Positions 1-7,945 of a stretch of 60,809 nucleotides of DNA are shown one piece after another. This DNA is from Candidatus Aphodousia gallistercoris. Lineage in GTDB: Bacteria > Pseudomonadota > Gammaproteobacteria > Burkholderiales > Burkholderiaceae_F. The stretch spans positions 1 through 60,809 of the forward strand of contig DVNT01000014.1 in assembly GCA_018714185.1 (NCBI GenBank), in the 5' to 3' direction. Within the stretch, counting starts at the first letter, position 1; each line of letters opens with the position of its first letter. The position numbers and the translations under genes are program-made. The notes below the pieces were generated by a model that was not told the DNA's origin, did no database searches, and saw nothing but the letters and a program-made list of their open reading frames with translations.

Positions 1-124
1 AAAGGAAAAACGCCAACGCTTGGGTGGGAAAAACGATCACAGCCAAGTGTCGGCGTTATCTCGAACTACTTCGAATTCCTGAACCGCCTAGAACCCTCAA
101 AATATGTATCAGGTAAGGCGGAGT
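1..124. other. Left-edge stretch, unassigned
   Basis: This stretch reads openly on the plus strand from the edge to a stop at 169-171 (56 codons), but I do not recognise the product. The minus-strand autotransporter remnant stops at 125-127, so a recombination or insertion boundary near 120-130 is possible. Nothing here can be assigned with confidence. Confidence 0.2.
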
Positions 125-841
125 TCAGGCTGTTATTGAAGAATTGTTCCGACCGGCTACATGTCCTTTAATGTCTACATCACCGTTTACACTGATTTCA
201 CTTCCGTTTCCCTCGGTAGCAATAAATCCATCGCCTTGGATCGAATTCGCCGTTACAGTAACATCACTCTGAACCCGCAATGCGGTTGAGATGTTTAATT
301 TTCCAAAGGTCACTGAGGCGTCTGAGTTTGTGTCATTGATTCGGAACGTGGTAAAAGAAGCATCATCTGCGTCAATATGTATGTCGCCGGAGGCGTAAAC
401 TTCTTAGGCTTTTATTCCGTTTGCGGTCAGTAATCCAGCGTTCAGTTGGGAATAGCCGTTGAGATTTAGCGTACCGACGGAAATATTTGGACCGGTTTGA
501 CCAGCGTTTTGCATCGTAAGTTTCCCGCTGATGGTTGCCGTAGTAACGTTGTTAATGTTTGAGTTTCCAGACACCGTGAGATCACCGTTAACATTTAGGC
601 TCTTTGCCGTTGTTAAAGTACCTCCTTCAGACAAGGCTAAACCCTTATTAAGGTTCATCTCAGTCTCTGTAGTACCGGTTAACTTGCCGTTACCCTTGAT
701 ATGTACCGGCTCATCATATTGAGCGCTATAGCTCGTATCGCTTGTGATGTCGATATCGGCAAAACTTGCAGATGAATGGAAAACCAGTGCAACAGCCACT
801 GCGAGAACAGATAACTGCGCATGAGTGGAACGGGCTTTCAT
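125..841 (-). pseudogene. Autotransporter/adhesin-type passenger, broken
   Basis: The 145 codons from the ATG at 841 give a Sec signal peptide (residues 1-29, cleavage after SASFA) followed by Asn/Gly/Thr-rich repeats such as LNVNGDLTVSG, typical of a beta-helix passenger of an autotransporter. A TAA at 404-406 interrupts it. The same frame stays open for another 92 codons to 125-127 with the same composition (SEISVNGDVDIKG), which points to a nonsense mutation in a once longer gene. No C-terminal beta-barrel is present, so the protein could not be anchored as an autotransporter. It is divergent from the intact autotransporter at 1147 and has a similar homopolymer promoter. A short secreted protein is the alternative. 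Confidence 0.6.
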
Positions 842-888
842 TTGAAAACTCCTAAAATGAAATTATTCGAGATAAAACAATCACATGA

Positions 889-917
889 ACTCTACCCCCC
901 CCCCAGTCGATTGTCAA
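889..917 (-). promoter_or_regulatory. Promoter with homopolymer spacer
   Basis: On the minus strand there is a perfect -35 TTGACA (917-912), a spacer of exactly 17 bp whose last ten bases are all G, then TAGAGT (894-889) as a 4/6 match to the -10. It lies about 50 bp upstream of the start at 841. The layout is like the phase-variable porA promoter of Neisseria, where tract length sets spacer length and promoter strength. Confidence 0.6.
895..904. repeat. C10/G10 tract in promoter spacer
   Basis: Ten consecutive C on the plus strand, entirely inside the spacer of the minus-strand promoter. It is a candidate slipped-strand mispairing site. Confidence 0.8.
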
Positions 918-1055
918 ATTAATGTTGGGTATGGCGAGCTTCCCCGATTTTGAGAAATCCCTTGGCGGAATAGCGGGGGTTTTGTCATTGGTGGTTTATT
1001 TTTTTTTGAACTAGGGATAACCCGCGTTGCCGTAAAACGACATAAACATTCAAGT

Positions 1056-1069
1056 TTGATCAAAATCAA
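1056..1069. promoter_or_regulatory. FNR-type box
   Basis: TTGAT-CAAA-ATCAA matches the FNR consensus TTGAT-N4-ATCAA at all ten positions. Its centre (1062.5) lies about 41 bp before a start site placed 7 bp after the candidate -10 TAGGAT (1091-1096). That is the class II FNR activation geometry. No good -35 exists at 1068-1073, as expected for an activator-dependent promoter. The downstream gene is the autotransporter at 1147. Confidence 0.6.
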
Positions 1070-1076
1070 TACGTCT

Positions 1077-1086
1077 GGGGGGGGGG
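1077..1086. repeat. G10 tract between FNR box and -10
   Basis: Ten consecutive G lie between the FNR-type box and the candidate -10 of the autotransporter gene. A change in length would move the activator relative to the -10. The tract ends 60 bp before the ATG. Confidence 0.8.
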
Positions 1087-1146
1087 CATTTAGGATTGGA
1101 AATCAAGTTGTTTGTTTCAACTTAACTTTCAATTCACGAGGATTGT

Positions 1147-3237
1147 ATGAAAAAACTCTCTTTGATCAGCTTAGCCGTTTTGACGGCTTTTTCTGTTTCA
1201 ACTACCTCCTTGGCCAGTTCAATTAGTACGAGTAATGGTTCTCTGACAATTGGTCAGGGCGAATTGGTGTACGATGAAGCCACAGGTACACTCCCTTACG
1301 ATGAAATTACCATCGTCGGCGGAAGTAATAAACAATTACAAACATTGGAGACTTCTGAAAAAGATGTTGTTTCTACAGTAAATATGACGGGGAATCAATT
1401 CGTTAGTAGTTATATTAAGCATTATGGTGAAGAGCTCCAAATTCATGAATTAACTGTCAAGTCTGGAAGCATTCTTGCGGGGGCAGGCACTTTAGAATTT
1501 TGGGGAGAAAATGGGAAAAAACAAAGCATCACTGTTGATACTGTCTCCTTGGAGACGAATAGTTTCCTAAAAATTCAAGAATCTACTTGGAACGATGATA
1601 TCAATCCAACTTCTTCAGTCAAAATTGGCAATTTACTACTGTCTGATAAGTCAGCCTTGGGTTTAGGTTCCGGTAGTTACAACGAGGGACAGGAATCTGC
1701 CACAGATAAGGATGCGGCTGACGTTGTGTCTATAGACCATGTTAATTTAATGAGTGGAACAGCGGCCATTGCCACAATCGGTGAGACAGCCAGTGGTGTT
1801 CTCCAAATTGGGACTATTGATGTTGGAGATGCAACGTTAGTATTTTCGGGCAGTGAGGACGATTTACCTGAAGGGGTGACTTTACCCAGTGAGTTGCCTT
1901 CAGTTGCTAAGTCTGGAATCACGCTTGTTGGTCAGGATCAAGTAAACGGGGACAAGGTAGTTAAGGCTGATGTAAAGGTCAACATGAATAGTGCTACTTC
2001 TCAGTTGATTCTGGGTAACGTAGGCGAAAATGATGCGGATAAAGCAACTACCCTAGATGTGGTATTTAGCCAGGAAGCATATGAGGGTGATGCAAAAATT
2101 GCGTTTGGACAGAGTGCCACAATTGCTGAAGGAACGAATCTTGATTTGACAGCCGTTAATGCTGCCAAGGGTACTACGGCTGAAAACGTTGCCGTCTTGC
2201 AAACCTTAGCCGACAAGGTGACTACACCCGAAGGCCAACAATTCGCCTCCACGGAAGTTAAAGCCACTTCCGATGTGTTCGATGCCGTTTCGGCTTCTTT
2301 AAATGAAAAAGGAGAAGTGGATCAGTCGACCATTGCGAGCGTTGAAAATGCCGAAGTCATGGGCTTTGCTCAACTGCACTCCGTTGGCGTAATGCAATGG
2401 CGCGAAGAAATGAACCACATGCAATTGCGCTTGGGTGAAATCCGTGATGCCGCAGGCTATGACAACGGCGCTTGGGCCCGTGTTTATAACGGTAAAGACA
2501 AGTACGGTTCTCAAAACGTTGAAAACAAGTTCTATGGTGTTCAAGTCGGTTACGACCATCGCTTGGAAGGCACGAACTGGATCGTGGGCGGCGCCTTTAG
2601 CTACGCTCGCGGCGATTCCGACTTCAATGCCGGCGAAGGCGACAACCATAGCTTTACCTTCACGGGCTACGGCACGTGGTTGGCTGAAAACGGCCTCTTC
2701 GTGGATGTCACGGGTAAGGTGGGCCGCTTGTCCAACGATGTGACGATGGACAAGTACCAATACACCTCTTCTTATAACACCAATGCCGTGAGCGTAACGG
2801 CTGAAGCCGGTTGGCGCTTTGCCTTTAACGACATGTTCTACGTTGAGCCGCAAGCTGAAATGATGTACGGCCACATCATGGGCGCTGACTTCGAAACGCC
2901 TTCTTATAAGGCGAAGACCGAGTCGGTTGACATGTGGGTCGGCCGCTTGGGCTTCCAAACCGGTTTGACCTGCCCGGCCAACAAAGGCGGTGTTTACTTC
3001 CGTGCTTCCGTCTTGCATGACTTCGATGGCGATACGGAAACAACGTTTACCGGTATGGAAACGGGCGGCGTGCGTACGGTACTCGAAGAGTTGGGTGATA
3101 CCTGGTACGAATTGGGTGTCGGTGCCAACTACAACATCACCGATAACGCTTATGTGTATGCCGACTTCCAATATGCTGACGGCGGCGAAATCGAAACGCC
3201 GTGGCGCTGGAATTTGGGCGTTCGCGTCAATTTCTAA
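1147..3237 (+). CDS. Autotransporter with C-terminal beta-barrel
   Basis: A 696-residue type Va secreted protein. Residues 1-24 form a Sec signal peptide (MKKLSLISLAVLTAF, cut near LAS-S). Residues 25-420 are a Ser/Thr/Asn/Gly-rich passenger with alternating beta-strand character. About residues 430-696 form the autotransporter beta-domain, with alternating aromatic strands and a terminal Phe (GVRVNF) as required by the BAM complex. The start is supported by GAGGA 5 bp upstream. The passenger half (to about 2200) is AT-rich and uses rarer codons, while the barrel half is GC-rich like the housekeeping genes, suggesting a mosaic gene. Expression is probably oxygen-regulated and phase-variable through the FNR box and G10 tract. 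Passenger function is not predictable. Confidence 0.9.
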   Translation: MKKLSLISLAVLTAFSVSTTSLASSISTSNGSLTIGQGELVYDEATGTLPYDEITIVGGSNKQLQTLETSEKDVVSTVNMTGNQFVSSYIKHYGEELQIHELTVKSGSILAGAGTLEFWGENGKKQSITVDTVSLETNSFLKIQESTWNDDINPTSSVKIGNLLLSDKSALGLGSGSYNEGQESATDKDAADVVSIDHVNLMSGTAAIATIGETASGVLQIGTIDVGDATLVFSGSEDDLPEGVTLPSELPSVAKSGITLVGQDQVNGDKVVKADVKVNMNSATSQLILGNVGENDADKATTLDVVFSQEAYEGDAKIAFGQSATIAEGTNLDLTAVNAAKGTTAENVAVLQTLADKVTTPEGQQFASTEVKATSDVFDAVSASLNEKGEVDQSTIASVENAEVMGFAQLHSVGVMQWREEMNHMQLRLGEIRDAAGYDNGAWARVYNGKDKYGSQNVENKFYGVQVGYDHRLEGTNWIVGGAFSYARGDSDFNAGEGDNHSFTFTGYGTWLAENGLFVDVTGKVGRLSNDVTMDKYQYTSSYNTNAVSVTAEAGWRFAFNDMFYVEPQAEMMYGHIMGADFETPSYKAKTESVDMWVGRLGFQTGLTCPANKGGVYFRASVLHDFDGDTETTFTGMETGGVRTVLEELGDTWYELGVGANYNITDNAYVYADFQYADGGEIETPWRWNLGVRVNF

Positions 3238-3268
3238 CCCGTAACCTTCTTGGGTTAGCGTAACGAGG

Positions 3269-3304
3269 CCTCCGGTTGCTAAAAAAGTAGCCGGAGGTTT
3301 CCCG
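3269..3304 (+). terminator. Terminator of autotransporter gene
   Basis: CCTCCGGTTGC and GTAGCCGGAGG pair (two G-U pairs) around an A-rich loop and are followed by TTTCCCGTCTTTT. Confidence 0.75.
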
Positions 3305-3474
3305 TCTTTTGTCGTTTATTTTTGTGATTCATCCTACTTTGGTGCCTATCTTTCAAGATTCTTCGCCAACTTATCCTTTGATGGCTGTTTCTTTTTGAAG
3401 CAAATTAGAAAGCTTTTGAAAAACCTTTTTGAGATCGCTTTTGCTAGATTTCAAACAAAAAAGCGGATTTTCAA

Positions 3475-4566
3475 ATGTTTTCGTACCAAGCCGATACGCC
3501 CGGGATCCGGGTTACGTTAAGCAAAAATGACACGCTCGTTTTGAAGGCGCTCGCCATTTTCTTGGTGGTGGGGCACAACTTTTTCCATTTTCTGCCGCCG
3601 GTAGCTGGCGAAAACGAAATGGTTTTTAGCCCGGAGCACATTCGCAATGTTTTAAGCTTCGTCCTGGCTAATCCTTTGGATATGCTGCATCCGGTCTTCT
3701 CCTTTTTCGGGCATTACGGCGTGCACATCTTTATTTTCTTAAGCGCTTACGGCTTAACGAAAAAGTGCCTTTCCATGAAAGATCAAGACTGGCAAGCGCT
3801 TTATGCCGTCTCGGTCAATAAGATCTTCAAGATTGTGAAGCTCACGCTTTTGGGTTTAGTGTTCCTGTGCGCATATAAAGCGCTGGTTTTAGGCGACGCG
3901 CTTACCGGCGACTTTTTTCTAAAGTACTTGAAGTTTCTGACTTTTACGGAAAACCTTCGACCTGGCAAGTTATATTACTTTGTGAGCGTTTGGTGGTTTT
4001 TAGCGCTCATTGTGCAGTTTTATTTGCTATTTCCGCTCATTTATCGTCTTGCAACGAAAGCGTCGGATAAGCTATTTTTCGCTATTTGCGCAGGAACCAT
4101 CCTGATTTCAGCGGCGAGCTACTCGTTTTTGCTCGAGCATCAGATTTATGTTTATGCAACGCCTTTGGGACAGTTTAGCGTCTTTGCGCTCGGCGCTTAT
4201 TTAGCCACCGGCAAGGCGGTCCCCAAGGTCTTAGCTTTGGCGCTACTTTTGTTGCTGCCGTTTAGCTTTGCTTATGAGACGCTTTTTCACGTGAGCTTTG
4301 TGGCGATCGTGCTCAGTGCCGTCATCGCTTATGAGCGATTCTTGAGTCAGAAGCTTTCCGGCAATGCGCTTTTATTGTGGTTCGGGCAGCTATCCATGTA
4401 TGTATACATCGTGCACGGCGACTTGCGTTGGATGCTCATTAACCGGATCGAAAATATCGAGTCGCTTTTCCTTAATTACGTGGTTTTCGGAGGCTTTTTC
4501 CTGGAGGTGGTCTTTTTTGCCTACCTCTGCTCTTTAGTGGCTAAGCGCGTGGCCTTATTCCGTTAG
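3475..4566 (+). CDS. Acyltransferase-3 family membrane protein
   Basis: A 363-residue, about ten-helix inner-membrane protein of the acyltransferase 3 (OafA/YrhL-like) family, which transfers acetyl or other acyl groups to envelope sugars. The N-terminal signature is visible: LKALAIFLVVGHNFFHF carries the conserved helix-1 His (near residue 36), and FGHYGVHIFIFLSAYGLTKK is the typical second-helix block. Further helices run to the C-terminus. No strong Shine-Dalgarno is visible before the ATG, and no glycan operon surrounds it, so the acceptor (O-antigen, lipid A or peptidoglycan) cannot be told. It sits alone between the autotransporter and the TerB operon. Confidence 0.8.
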   Translation: MFSYQADTPGIRVTLSKNDTLVLKALAIFLVVGHNFFHFLPPVAGENEMVFSPEHIRNVLSFVLANPLDMLHPVFSFFGHYGVHIFIFLSAYGLTKKCLSMKDQDWQALYAVSVNKIFKIVKLTLLGLVFLCAYKALVLGDALTGDFFLKYLKFLTFTENLRPGKLYYFVSVWWFLALIVQFYLLFPLIYRLATKASDKLFFAICAGTILISAASYSFLLEHQIYVYATPLGQFSVFALGAYLATGKAVPKVLALALLLLLPFSFAYETLFHVSFVAIVLSAVIAYERFLSQKLSGNALLLWFGQLSMYVYIVHGDLRWMLINRIENIESLFLNYVVFGGFFLEVVFFAYLCSLVAKRVALFR

Positions 4567-4746
4567 CTTTAAAAAATTGCATCATTTTTAGAAGTCTTCT
4601 CCGATACACTGCCAACGGGTGTTGCTTGTCGGCTCCGATGGCAGTTTGAAAGCGGATTCAATGCTTTTCCGAGTGCTTTCGGACCGTGTAGTATTACAAA
4701 ATAACCGGCGTTTTGTTTTCTTGATTTCTATCGCAACGAGGGCACT

Positions 4747-6615
4747 TTGGAATTATCGGATCTGGCGGCCTATGCCGAGGAACATTTCAACATTCGGGAG
4801 CAGCACAAATGGGCGGCATTTCCCGGCTTTTCCGTCCTGGCGATGCCGGAGTCCGGGCGGTGGGTGGCGCTGCTGATGAGCCGTTGGGATGCCGATCTTG
4901 GGGAGATGATCCAATGCTGCGACATCAAATGTGGCCGCGAGGTGTTGCGCGAAGCGCATGAAGCATACATTGTGCCGCCATTTCGGATGACCGGTCCGAA
5001 CTGGGTCGGTGTCAGCATCGGCAGCCGAACCCGTCCGGAAGTCGTTTTTAAGCTCTTGGAGCGTGCCGTACATCTGGAAAATCCCGGTGCCTATACGATG
5101 GTTTTGGAAAATAAGGCCACGGATGAAGACATTGTGTACGCCGATGAGGCTTTGCCTTTTAACGGGCAGTTTTTGGATACCGATCCGATGGTGCCCGAAG
5201 CCATTCGCAAGATGCGCACGATTTCAAAGCCGGGTGATCGCTGGGGCACGTTTTACCGCCAGGCCCGGTTCATGCAAGACTATGAGGACAATGAGCTCTG
5301 GTCAGGCAACTTTTTTCACTATTACGCCACCTACGCTGATTTGAATGTGCGGCAATTGCGCGGCTACTTCGCTTGGCGAACGAATGTGAGAAAAGGCCGC
5401 TTTTTGCCGATAGCGACCTCGCTTGCCTATATTTACCTTTACGAATTGATTAACGGCGTCGGGGTGACTTCTGCCGAGGAGGCGATCAAAAAGCTGCGGG
5501 CGTTTGAAGTGGGCTTTTTAGATACCGGTATCGGAGATGAACGCATGCGCGGCAATCTCCGTCGCTGGATGCTCGATTATGCCTTTCTCAATGCCGTGCC
5601 CCTTGAGGTGTTAAAAGCCAACTCAGATCCGGCAATGTTTGAGAAAGACGAAGCCTTGGCGGCGCTTGCAAGGCCCGATGAGGCAAGCGATGAAGCCATT
5701 GCCAACGCTCTGGCCTTTTTTGTGGGTAAACGCCTCGGAGCGGCCGGCACCTTGACTCAGGCAAATGATAAAAATGTTCGATTATGGGGTAATTTGTGGC
5801 GAACCGTTGTTAAAAGTTATGATTTAAAAGGAAAAAGCTTTTTTAAAGAATGCTTCGGGTCCTTGCAGAAGATACCCTATTGGCCATTGTATAACGCTTT
5901 GTTTGTCGGATCTCGCGTTGGTCAAGGCAAAGACTATCCGATTAATGCGGTCCGAGGCTTTTACTGTGAGCGTGGGACGTGGAGAGAGCTAACCTTAGGC
6001 AACAACTTGCAAAATCGGGAAAAACTCTTTGCTTTGGTGCATGAGGCTGAGCGGGTTTTCAGAGACTATTTAAAGCAGGGACGGCGGCTTAAAGCAAAGC
6101 CGCAAGAGGCCTGGGCAACGCCCTATGCTGAGGAGGTCATCCAAGAAGAGCGGCGGCTTGAGCGCGAGGCGGCGCGTTCTGCCTTAGAAATTAATCGAGC
6201 CGGGCTCGATAAAATTCGGCTAGAAGCCGGCGCAACGCGCGACAAGCTCTTAACGGAAGAGGAAATGGCCGAAAGCGTTACCAATGAGAGCTCAAGCGCC
6301 GTCGCGTTAAAATCCGAGATTCCGTCTGAGGCAAAGCCTTTGAGCGCCTTGCCTCGTGAAGTGAGAGCGCCGTCTGAAGCCCAAAGCTCGGTTCGCTTGG
6401 AGCCTTTTGAGCGGCAAGTACTTCTTGAGCTTTTAAGCGGCCGCTCGCCACTTGCGAGCATCAAGGCTGCCAAGCGTATGCCTTCGGTGGTGGCTGATGC
6501 GTTAAATGAAGTCTTTTTTGATGAAATCGGGGATAACATTGTTGAGTCGGATGGAGAATCGATTTCGCTCATTGAAGATTATCGGGAAGATCTCCAAGAA
6601 ATTTTAGGAATCTAG
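4747..6615 (+). CDS. YjbR-like/TerB-N/TerB-C protein
   Basis: A 622-residue cytoplasmic protein, first gene of a three-gene operon. Residues 10-110 resemble the MmcQ/YjbR CyaY-fold DNA-binding family (HKWAAFPGFSVLAMPESGRW, then DIKCG and GPNWVGVSIG). Residues 140-300 match the TerB-N domain (DLNVRQLRGYFAWRTNVRKG, LAYIYLYELINGVGV). Residues 550-622 match TerB-C (ALNEVFFDEIGDNIVE, then IEDYREDLQEIL). A charged, coiled-coil-like linker (about 440-530) precedes TerB-C. The canonical TerB core is not recognisable. The start is a TTG preceded by GAGGG 4 bp upstream. TerB-N/TerB-C proteins next to AAA ATPases and SF2 helicases have been predicted in the literature to take part in DNA processing or phage restriction; that role is inference here. 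Confidence 0.75.
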   Translation: MELSDLAAYAEEHFNIREQHKWAAFPGFSVLAMPESGRWVALLMSRWDADLGEMIQCCDIKCGREVLREAHEAYIVPPFRMTGPNWVGVSIGSRTRPEVVFKLLERAVHLENPGAYTMVLENKATDEDIVYADEALPFNGQFLDTDPMVPEAIRKMRTISKPGDRWGTFYRQARFMQDYEDNELWSGNFFHYYATYADLNVRQLRGYFAWRTNVRKGRFLPIATSLAYIYLYELINGVGVTSAEEAIKKLRAFEVGFLDTGIGDERMRGNLRRWMLDYAFLNAVPLEVLKANSDPAMFEKDEALAALARPDEASDEAIANALAFFVGKRLGAAGTLTQANDKNVRLWGNLWRTVVKSYDLKGKSFFKECFGSLQKIPYWPLYNALFVGSRVGQGKDYPINAVRGFYCERGTWRELTLGNNLQNREKLFALVHEAERVFRDYLKQGRRLKAKPQEAWATPYAEEVIQEERRLEREAARSALEINRAGLDKIRLEAGATRDKLLTEEEMAESVTNESSSAVALKSEIPSEAKPLSALPREVRAPSEAQSSVRLEPFERQVLLELLSGRSPLASIKAAKRMPSVVADALNEVFFDEIGDNIVESDGESISLIEDYREDLQEILGI

Positions 6616-6616
6616 C

Positions 6617-7945
6617 ATGGCAGTAGAGAAAAAAGTACCCAGGCGTATTGCGCAGGCCATTGTGAATTCTTTAAAGGGCGGGGTAGTGCCGCGCATCGGC
6701 TTACCCTATATAACGGTCGGGCGCAAAAATGAAATTGAAGCGTTACTGCATGACGTTGAAATTATCAGCGAGGGCGGCGCCTCGTTTCGATTTATTGTCG
6801 GGCGCTATGGCTCGGGCAAGAGTTTTCTCATTCAAACGATCCGCAACTATGTGATGGATAAAGGTTTTATCGTGGCCGATGCCGACTTGTCGCCCGAGCG
6901 GCGCTTGCAGGGCACGCGCGGGCAGGGCTTGGCGACCTATCGCGAGCTTATCGGCAACCTTTCGACAAAAACCAAGCCCGAAGGCGGGGCACTCACGCTG
7001 ATTTTGGATCGCTGGATCAGCTCGGTGCAGGCGCAGGCCGTGCAGGAAACGGGGCTCGAGCCGGGGGATGCGGCGCTAACCCGCACCGTGGATCAAAAAA
7101 TTTACGCCGTCACGGCGGCGGTAAGCGAACTTGTTCACGGCTTTGAGTTTGCAAGGCTTTTATCGCTTTACTATCACGCCTATATCGAGGGCAACGATGA
7201 GCTCAAGATGAAAGTCGTGCGCTGGTTCAGAGGCGAATATGCTCTCAAGCGCGAAGCCCGCGAGGCCTTGGGCATTAATATCATCATTAGCGACGATGAC
7301 TGGTACGACTACTTGAAGCTTTTTGCGGTCTTTTTCCGCTTGGCGGGTTATGCCGGCCTTATGGTCATGATCGATGAACTCGTCAATTTGTACAAAATTC
7401 CGAACGCCATTACCCGGCAATATAACTACGAGAAGCTGCTGACAATGTATAACGACACCTTGCAGGGCAAGGCACGTTATCTGGGGATTCTCATGGGCGC
7501 TACGCCGCAGGCCATTGAAGATAAGCGGCGTGGTGTCTATAGCTACGAGGCGCTTCGCTCTCGCTTGGCCGAGGGGAAGTTCTCCAAGCCCGGTGCTCGC
7601 GATCTTTTGGCTCCGGTGATTCACTTAGAGCCGCTCACGGCCGAGGAGATGCTCGTACTTTGTGAAAAGCTCGCCGCCATGCACGCAGGCCTTTACGGGT
7701 ATGAAAAAAGCTTTACGGATGAGGACCTCGAGCAATTTATCAAGATTGAATATAGCCGCATCGGGGCAGATGAAAATATTACGCCGCGCGAAGTGATTCG
7801 CGACTTTATTGAATTGCTGGATCTGCTTTACCAGCATCCGAACCTGACGATGGCATCACTGTTGGCTTCGGATGAATTTAGCTACGCCAAGTCCGAGGCC
7901 GTCACGGACGATGCCGATCCGCTCTACACGGAATTTAAGCTATGA
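6617..7945 (+). CDS. BrxD-like ATP-binding protein (DUF2791)
   Basis: A 442-residue P-loop ATPase of the DUF2791/BREX BrxD family. Walker A is FIVGRYGSGKSFLIQ (near residue 68) and Walker B is GLMVMIDELVNLY (near residue 255). The N-terminus (RRIAQAIVNSLKGGVVPRIGLPYITVGR) is the family's typical opening. It starts 1 bp after the TerB protein and overlaps the helicase by 4 bp (ATGA), so all three are translated together. In BREX type 2 the homologue accompanies a helicase and a methyltransferase set; here no PglX, PglZ, BrxC or BrxF is present. The name BrxD is by family only. Confidence 0.85.
   Translation: MAVEKKVPRRIAQAIVNSLKGGVVPRIGLPYITVGRKNEIEALLHDVEIISEGGASFRFIVGRYGSGKSFLIQTIRNYVMDKGFIVADADLSPERRLQGTRGQGLATYRELIGNLSTKTKPEGGALTLILDRWISSVQAQAVQETGLEPGDAALTRTVDQKIYAVTAAVSELVHGFEFARLLSLYYHAYIEGNDELKMKVVRWFRGEYALKREAREALGINIIISDDDWYDYLKLFAVFFRLAGYAGLMVMIDELVNLYKIPNAITRQYNYEKLLTMYNDTLQGKARYLGILMGATPQAIEDKRRGVYSYEALRSRLAEGKFSKPGARDLLAPVIHLEPLTAEEMLVLCEKLAAMHAGLYGYEKSFTDEDLEQFIKIEYSRIGADENITPREVIRDFIELLDLLYQHPNLTMASLLASDEFSYAKSEAVTDDADPLYTEFKL

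Noticed and set aside
1-171. Left-edge plus-strand open frame as a transposase end
   Set aside because: The residues show only faint likeness to IS256-type ends, and the YTTNAIE-type motif is absent.
2299-3171. Long minus-strand ORF (290 codons) opposite the autotransporter barrel
   Set aside because: It is the shadow of a GC-rich coding frame; the translation has no domain pattern, and the plus-strand barrel is clear.
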